Below, piece after piece: positions 8,020 through 12,556 of a stretch of DNA of 12,556 nucleotides. The position numbers were made by a program, and so were the translations under genes. Position 1 is the first letter of the stretch; every line of letters begins with the position of its first letter. Origin of the DNA: Cytophagales bacterium (GTDB lineage: Bacteria; Bacteroidota; Bacteroidia; Cytophagales; JAAEPT01); assembly GCA_011524675.1 (NCBI GenBank), contig WTJX01000302.1, positions 1 to 12,556 on the forward strand, written 5' to 3'. The notes beneath the pieces were generated by a model. That model did no database searches and was not told the DNA's origin. It saw only the letters and a list, made by a program, of their open reading frames with translations.

Positions 8020-8049
8020 AAGATTTTATAAACCAAACATCAATAAATA
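8020..8049 (+). promoter_or_regulatory. A/T-rich leader of the endolysin gene
   Basis: The 30-base gap is the longest untranslated stretch between genes. It contains TAAACCAAA at 8029-8037, a one-base variant of the string found before two other genes, then CAATAAATA ahead of ATG 8050. It has no Shine-Dalgarno, no hairpin terminator, and no clear Bacteroidota promoter (TTTG ... TAnnTTTG), so read-through from upstream is likely. Confidence 0.4.
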
Positions 8050-8493
8050 ATGGAAGATTTTTATTTAGTAGCCAAAAAATACAACGGGCTAAAGGAGATC
8101 AAAGGATCAAAACATAGTAAAGTGATCCTCAACATGGTAAAATCGCTATCGAGAGGTTTTCGATACATTAAGGACGATGAAACCCCATGGTGTTCAACTT
8201 TTATAAACCATATAGCCAAAGAATCGGGATATGAAAGAACTGGTTCACCAGCGGCTAAGTCATGGCTGAAGGTTGGTGAGTCCGTCCCTCTGAAGGATGC
8301 ACAATTAGGTAACGTCGTTGTGCTTTGGAGAAAAAATAAAACCTGTGGTTTAGGTCATGTAGGCATATTTGAAGCCATTTCTGAAAATGGAAAGTATGTC
8401 AAATTATATGGTGGAAACCAAAACAATAGAGCTGGTTCAGACTGGTTTCCAGTCAATAGAGTAGAGGGCGTAAGAGCCTTAAAAAGAGTATAA
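8050..8493 (+). CDS. TIGR02594-type peptidoglycan amidohydrolase (NlpC/P60 or CHAP-like endolysin)
   Basis: The 147-residue product has the full cysteine-protease-like set of this phage and bacterial wall-hydrolase family. Cys48 lies in TPWCSTFINHIAKESGY, the nucleophile at the head of a helix. The helix is followed by SPAAKSWLKVGESV and by QLGNVVVLWR. His103 lies in GLGHVGIFEAI, and the third polar residue is Asn123 in LYGGNQNN. These enzymes cut amide bonds in wall peptides. The length is normal for a single-domain enzyme without a wall-binding domain. There is no signal peptide or membrane segment, so release would need a holin, a disrupted membrane or delivery in the particle; no obvious holin is in the window. 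It lies after the fibre-like gene in the operon, consistent with a late lysis gene. Confidence 0.87.
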   Translation: MEDFYLVAKKYNGLKEIKGSKHSKVILNMVKSLSRGFRYIKDDETPWCSTFINHIAKESGYERTGSPAAKSWLKVGESVPLKDAQLGNVVVLWRKNKTCGLGHVGIFEAISENGKYVKLYGGNQNNRAGSDWFPVNRVEGVRALKRV

Positions 8494-8510
8494 ACTAAAA
8501 TGTAATTACA
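8494..8510 (+). promoter_or_regulatory. Leader of the basic-protein gene with a start-stop ATGTAA
   Basis: The stop codon of the endolysin gene begins TAAACTAAAA (8491-8500), identical to the string before the giant fibre-like gene. The last A starts an ATG followed at once by TAA (8500-8505), a one-codon reading frame ending 5 bases before the real start at 8511. The bases TTACA just before ATG 8511 also occur before ATG 8913. Confidence 0.35.
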
Positions 8511-8906
8511 ATGAGTAGAGTAGGACAAAAAATCAAAACCAAAAACGGCAATACAGGTGAGATTTTAGGTAGATTCCCAATCAAAAAAGGGACTATACTT
8601 AGGATTAATTCAAAGGGTGAAGTAATACGTTACTTGACTAAACAAGAGATGAATAAACGTAGTAACGCGGCTAAAAAAGGGGCTGCTACTAGAGATAGAA
8701 AAAAACTACAAAACGATCCAGAATGGCAACCTAGTGGTATAGACGGTCTGCCAAAGAAAAAAACTTCAAAATCAAAAAAAGTAGAAACTAAAAAAGTGCC
8801 TTGTAGACCAAAAGATGCTGTTTACCAATCAGGCGTAAATAAAGGGAAAAGAAAGAAAGGCTATTCTTTTACCAATGGTAAATGTTTTAAAATAGTGAAA
8901 AAGTAA
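8511..8906 (+). CDS. Small, strongly basic protein of unknown function
   Basis: I do not recognise this 131-residue protein. Residues 1-42 look like short beta strands (VGQKIKTKNGNTGEIL, GTILRINSKGEVIRYL). About 43-66 is a basic helix (KQEMNKRSNAAKKGAATRDR). About 82-97 is a Lys/Ser/Thr-rich linker. The tail, about 98-131, runs from CRPKDAVYQSG to KKGYSFTNGKCFKI with only two cysteines in the protein (98 and 125), which could pair. The heavy Lys/Arg excess suggests nucleic-acid binding, for example genome condensation in a particle, or binding to an acidic surface; this is inference. It sits between the endolysin and the polyvalent protein, with 17- and 6-base gaps, so it belongs to the same operon. 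Tailless phages do carry small basic proteins of this size, but that is not specific. Confidence 0.7.
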   Translation: MSRVGQKIKTKNGNTGEILGRFPIKKGTILRINSKGEVIRYLTKQEMNKRSNAAKKGAATRDRKKLQNDPEWQPSGIDGLPKKKTSKSKKVETKKVPCRPKDAVYQSGVNKGKRKKGYSFTNGKCFKIVKK

Positions 8907-8912
8907 GTTACA

Positions 8913-11900
8913 ATGTCAACAGTTATTTCAAAATACAATGCCTTACATGGGCGAACTGTCTTTTATGATGAATTGCTTGATTTAGTCAATGAGGCTAAAG
9001 ATGAAGGGCATCATGAAATTGTAGCTAATTTATCGAAGGCTTTGTATCAAAGCCAAAATTATGACGGATTTGAAATAACTGTTGAAAATCCTATACAAGA
9101 GCCGTTAACAGCAGACTTATTAGGAGCTATTCCTTTTCTCTCAGAACAAGAAGAAAAGGAATTTATAGGTGATGATATAGAGGGACTGGGTAAAGTCTCT
9201 CAAAACGATATTTACAAAATGGTAAATGATAAGCTTTTAGAGCTTATGGAAAAAGAGGATTTGCCATTTTGGAAAAAACCTTGGAAATCAATTAGGCTAT
9301 TCAACATACCACCAACTAATTTTCACACAAAAAATCCATATACAGGAATCAATGCTCTATTGCTTAATCCTTTTTCTGACGAAAACCCTTACTTTCTTAC
9401 ATTTAATCAACTAGAAAAGCTAGGTGGTAAAATAAAGAAAGGGTCTAAAGCAATCAGAATAGTTTACTATAACTTTAGATACACTTTCTTTGACACAAAA
9501 AAGCAAAAAAGACATGAGGATTACATTAAGAAAAATTTCATTAAGAGCTTAGAAAATGATGAATTTGATTTAGATGATTCAATATACGATACCCTAAACG
9601 ATCTTGCTGAAGACAATAAGTTTGGTTACTTAAAGTATTACAATGTTTTCAATGGCAATGATATAGAGGGGATAGATTGGGAGTTAGAAGACTTAAAACG
9701 AAAAAAAGAAGAAAGGCAAGCAAAGATTGAAAGCTTAAAGATCAATATACCCGAAATGATAGTAGAGCATACGCCTACTAAACCTAAGATTGTTTTTAAA
9801 AATAACAATAAACCTTATTATAGTCCTACAGGCGATTATATCAATATGCCTAAGATAGATCAGTTTGATAGTCCACCATTGTATTATTCTAACCTTTTTC
9901 ATGAACTAGTACATTGGACGGGGAATTACAAGAGGTTAAACCGTGTGTTTGGTATTAAATTCGGTGATAAAGAGTATTCTTACGAAGAAATTATTGCGGA
10001 GTTAGGATCAAACTACCTTAACATGGAAGCAGGTTTTGATTTTAATGAAATTGAAATTGAGCAATCAGCGAAATATATCAAAGGCTTCAAGAGAAAAGTA
10101 AAAGCTAGTGTAAAGAAAGACCCTAGATTTTTTCTTCGAGTAGCAGCAAAATCACAAAACGCGGTTGACTATATCCTAGACAGAAAGCAGGGAGAACAGG
10201 CGAAATATAGAATAGCCTTAGATAAGCAGCTTTCTGAAAGTAACAAGAACAAGAGTAAGAGTATAGAAGAGCAGATAAAAAACGTGCTTTTAACAGTAAA
10301 GTCAGATAATCAAACAAATCTTTTTTATGAAGCAAGAGAACAAGTTAAGAAGCAAGTAGAGAATTTGCCTGAAGATAGAGGGTTATTTAAAAACCCTTTA
10401 GATGAATTAATAAGAGACGTAGTTTTTTCCTATAACATTTTTAAAAGAAAACACTCAGACGGAACAATAGGATACCAAGAGTTACCAATACCAAAACCTT
10501 TGAAAGGTGTCAAAGAAGATATATCTATAACAGATGCTGAAAACGCTTATATGTGGACTTCTTTTTTTCCCAAAAAAAGAGGTGAAAATTCACGTCGATC
10601 TTACTTTTATGACCTTATGCACGCTTATTATTCAATTTATGATGAGCTAAAAGATGTCGAGGATAAAGAAGATAAGATTATAAAACTAGATGAACTATTT
10701 ATTAACTTCAGAGAGAAATATAAAAATGCTACCCTTAACTATCTCCGTTCACATAGCCGTGTGATGAGTTCGATGATTACAGGCTCAGCAAAATTCCCTG
10801 TGGACTCAAATAGGAGAAAAAGTGATGCAGCTTATAAAAAGATGAATAAATATATTGAGATCTATGACAAAGAGCTTAGGTATATACAAAAAAAATTAGG
10901 CTTAGTAGAATCATCTAATATTATTGTTTCGGGTAAGGATGGAAGTCTTGAACTGCTAGAGGAAAAGTTAAAAAAATTAGAAGAGTATCAAGAATTTTAT
11001 AAAAACGTAAATAAGATCATTAAGAAAGCAAAGAATGATGAAGAGGTAAAGAAAAATCTACAGGAAGAAGGGGTGTCTGATGAAATTATTAGTAGTGTTC
11101 TTAATCCACAATTTGGAGAAAAAAAAGGGTTTCCATCCTATATGTTGACGAACAATAGACAACAGATAAACAAGTTGAAAGAAAGGATTCTTGAAGAAAA
11201 ACGTTTTCAAGAACGTAAAGAAAAATCTAATCAATCACAGAAAGAGTTTCCTTTTGAAGGTGGATATGTTCTTTTAAATTATGGCAATAATCGTTTACAA
11301 ATTTTCTTTGATGAAAAACCGCCTGTTGAAAAAAGAAACCAATTAAAAAAAACAGGTTTTAATTGGTCAAGAAAAGAAGAGGCCTGGCAAAGGCAATTAA
11401 CTTCAGATGCTGTTTATGCCGTAAATTCAGTTCTTAAAGATGAAGGAGTAAATGTAGTGCAAGAAAAAATAGCACTAGATGAACATGAAAGGATAGAACA
11501 GGAGGGCGATTTAGTTATAAAATCGTATGATTCTGAATTAGATAGAAGATTTGTATTATACAAAGTAGATGGGGTTTATAAAAGGTTGTTTTTAATTAAA
11601 AACAATCGATCACAAAAAATAGATAAAAAACTAGAACCTGAGACTATAACTTTTGATAAACTCACAAAAAATGGTAAACAGGATGATTTTGATAGGTCAT
11701 TTGATTGGCGGTTTTCTACTAATAAACAACTTTGGGATGAGTTTAAAAAACAGTCAAAAGAGAATCACTCAACCAAAGATATAGAGAAAAAAGATACCAC
11801 AGAAAACTTAGGGAGGTTACCTCTCCCAACTTTAGCAACCAAGAAAAAAAGATCAGAGCCTATTGAGTATTTTAATATTCAAGGAGATATAGGTAAGTTT

Positions 11901-12482
11901 TTAGGTAAGATTGAAAGAAAGCCTGAAGAAAGTGTTGCCGTAACCTTGGATGCTCCACAGGGGTCAGGTAAGACACGTTGGTTTTTTCAAGTCATGGAAG
12001 TACTAGCCAAAGCTGGATATAAAGGCTTGTTTAACTCTATAGAAGAACATCCTGAAAGTAATTTATTCCAAGAAAAAATAGATCAATATATCTCTGAAAA
12101 AAGCAAGAAAAACATAAGCTGCATATCAGAAGATAATTTTGAAAAGTTCAAAGAGTACATTCCTTATTATGATTTTGTGTTAGTTGATTCATGGAACAAA
12201 CTTGCAGAAAAAAACAACATAGATTTTGATGATGACTTACGTAAGGCTTACGATGGTAAGTTGTTCTTCTGCATTTTTCAACGTACCGTTACTGGCGGTA
12301 TGCGTGGTGGGTCGAAAGCACAATTTGACGGCGATATTATTTTAAAAGTATTCAAAGATGTAGATGATTTTAAAAACAATTATATCTATGCTGACAAAAA
12401 TCGCTATTCTGACCAAACAGGTCTAAAACTAAATACTAATACTGGTAAATTAATGAAAGAAAAAGATGATACTGAAAATTAA
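8913..12482 (+). CDS. Polyvalent protein: ArdC-type domain, zincin peptidase and RecA-like ATPase
   Basis: The 1189-residue product is a chain of modules known from proteins that phages and conjugative elements deliver with DNA. Residues about 96-250 are an ArdC-type N-terminal domain (DUF1738; DLPFWKKPW, NPYTGINALLL, FNQLEKLGGKIKKGSKA, YYNVFN), a ssDNA-binding fold linked to anti-restriction. About 290-375 is a zincin: His330-Glu331-x-x-His334 in FHELVHWTG with Glu363 in IIAELGSNYL as likely third zinc ligand. About 500-660 is helical and holds SHSRVMSSMITGSAKFPV, like a region I recall from Bacteroidota mobile-element proteins. About 660-770 is coiled-coil-like, rich in Lys and Glu. About 785-840 holds LKKTGFNWSRKEEAWQRQL, a module frequent in such proteins. 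About 990-1180 is a RecA-like ATPase: Walker A APQGSGKT (1014-1021), Walker B FVLVDS (1088-1093), then FQRTVTGGMRGGSKAQFDGD and KNRY, as in RadA/RecA/DnaB-like enzymes. It starts 6 bases after the previous stop. Confidence 0.85.
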   Translation: MSTVISKYNALHGRTVFYDELLDLVNEAKDEGHHEIVANLSKALYQSQNYDGFEITVENPIQEPLTADLLGAIPFLSEQEEKEFIGDDIEGLGKVSQNDIYKMVNDKLLELMEKEDLPFWKKPWKSIRLFNIPPTNFHTKNPYTGINALLLNPFSDENPYFLTFNQLEKLGGKIKKGSKAIRIVYYNFRYTFFDTKKQKRHEDYIKKNFIKSLENDEFDLDDSIYDTLNDLAEDNKFGYLKYYNVFNGNDIEGIDWELEDLKRKKEERQAKIESLKINIPEMIVEHTPTKPKIVFKNNNKPYYSPTGDYINMPKIDQFDSPPLYYSNLFHELVHWTGNYKRLNRVFGIKFGDKEYSYEEIIAELGSNYLNMEAGFDFNEIEIEQSAKYIKGFKRKVKASVKKDPRFFLRVAAKSQNAVDYILDRKQGEQAKYRIALDKQLSESNKNKSKSIEEQIKNVLLTVKSDNQTNLFYEAREQVKKQVENLPEDRGLFKNPLDELIRDVVFSYNIFKRKHSDGTIGYQELPIPKPLKGVKEDISITDAENAYMWTSFFPKKRGENSRRSYFYDLMHAYYSIYDELKDVEDKEDKIIKLDELFINFREKYKNATLNYLRSHSRVMSSMITGSAKFPVDSNRRKSDAAYKKMNKYIEIYDKELRYIQKKLGLVESSNIIVSGKDGSLELLEEKLKKLEEYQEFYKNVNKIIKKAKNDEEVKKNLQEEGVSDEIISSVLNPQFGEKKGFPSYMLTNNRQQINKLKERILEEKRFQERKEKSNQSQKEFPFEGGYVLLNYGNNRLQIFFDEKPPVEKRNQLKKTGFNWSRKEEAWQRQLTSDAVYAVNSVLKDEGVNVVQEKIALDEHERIEQEGDLVIKSYDSELDRRFVLYKVDGVYKRLFLIKNNRSQKIDKKLEPETITFDKLTKNGKQDDFDRSFDWRFSTNKQLWDEFKKQSKENHSTKDIEKKDTTENLGRLPLPTLATKKKRSEPIEYFNIQGDIGKFLGKIERKPEESVAVTLDAPQGSGKTRWFFQVMEVLAKAGYKGLFNSIEEHPESNLFQEKIDQYISEKSKKNISCISEDNFEKFKEYIPYYDFVLVDSWNKLAEKNNIDFDDDLRKAYDGKLFFCIFQRTVTGGMRGGSKAQFDGDIILKVFKDVDDFKNNYIYADKNRYSDQTGLKLNTNTGKLMKEKDDTEN

Positions 12483-12486
12483 ACTT

Positions 12487-12556
12487 ATGCTATTCAAATT
12501 ATTTTGCTTCAAAGGAAGAGTTTTACCGACTAAAATAGTAGTGTCAAGTAGTCTTA
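12487..12556 (+). CDS. Start of a further gene, cut by the window edge
   Basis: An ATG 4 bases after the polyvalent gene's TAA opens a frame with no stop to the window end (23 codons, MLFKLFCFKGRVLPTKIVV then SSSL). The spacing fits the operon and the context TAAACTTATG is A/T-rich like the other starts, but 23 codons could stay open by chance. The N-terminus is basic and hydrophobic, so a membrane protein is possible. No family can be assigned. Confidence 0.4.
   Translation, partial: MLFKLFCFKGRVLPTKIVVSSSL

Noticed and set aside
11188..11213. Inverted repeat TTCTTGAA ... TTCAAGAA inside the polyvalent gene
   Set aside because: It sits in a Lys/Glu-rich coiled-coil coding stretch where GAA/TTC-like words are common; no regulatory context or T-run is present.
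11809..11830. GGGAG ... CTCCC hairpin-like string
   Set aside because: It has a five-base stem inside the polyvalent reading frame, which continues intact; not a terminator.
12016..12482. C-terminal ATPase of the polyvalent protein as a genome-packaging (A32/FtsK-type) motor
   Set aside because: The cues after Walker B (FQRTVTGGMRGGSK, then KNRY) fit RecA/RadA/DnaB-like enzymes better than packaging ATPases.
1..12556. CRISPR array, tRNA, rRNA, insertion sequence or attachment site
   Set aside because: No evenly spaced identical repeats, cloverleaf, transposase or terminal inverted repeats were seen, and the longest gap between genes is 30 bases.

Overview
The window is AT-rich DNA with every gene on the + strand, separated by overlaps or by gaps of 0 to 30 bases, so it reads as one long operon. 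No start codon has a clear Shine-Dalgarno sequence. Leaders are instead A-rich, and the proteins are rich in Lys, Asn, Ile and Glu. This fits Bacteroidota, most likely a flavobacterium or a virus infecting one. The host is an inference; no rRNA, tRNA or housekeeping gene is present to fix it. The gene content (beta-helix spike, giant repeat-bearing fibre-like protein, three peptidoglycan-directed proteins, polyvalent ArdC-type protein) points to a bacteriophage, prophage or virus-like mobile element.

Layout. 1-1821: a helical protein with two annexin-like repeats (5' end possibly cut by the window edge), a membrane-anchored peptidoglycan-binding protein, and an L,D-transpeptidase-like (YkuD) enzyme with a C-terminal membrane anchor. 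1826-3903: a small beta-sandwich protein, then a right-handed beta-helix tailspike-like protein. 3916-8019: a 1367-residue adhesin or fibre-like protein with an N-terminal hydrophobic segment, a LamG-like domain, a long beta-rich middle and three degenerate 72-residue repeats near its C-terminus. 8050-8493: an NlpC/P60- or CHAP-like endolysin of the TIGR02594 type. 8511-8906: a small, very basic protein. 8913-12482: a 1189-residue polyvalent protein joining an ArdC-type N-terminal domain, an HExxH zincin, two further mobile-element modules and a C-terminal RecA-like ATPase. 12487 to the window end: the start of another reading frame.

How they may work together (inference). The first seven genes look like an entry, adsorption and lysis set. 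The beta-sandwich, beta-helix and giant protein would recognise the surface, the peptidoglycan-binding and YkuD proteins would act on the wall from a membrane, and the NlpC/P60-type enzyme would lyse the host. The polyvalent protein resembles proteins that phages and conjugative elements deliver with their DNA to protect it and start replication. No terminase, portal, tape measure, sheath or tail tube gene is visible, and two wall-active proteins carry membrane anchors. A tailless, membrane-containing virion is therefore a reasonable hypothesis, but 12.5 kb cannot prove it, because the capsid and packaging genes would lie outside.
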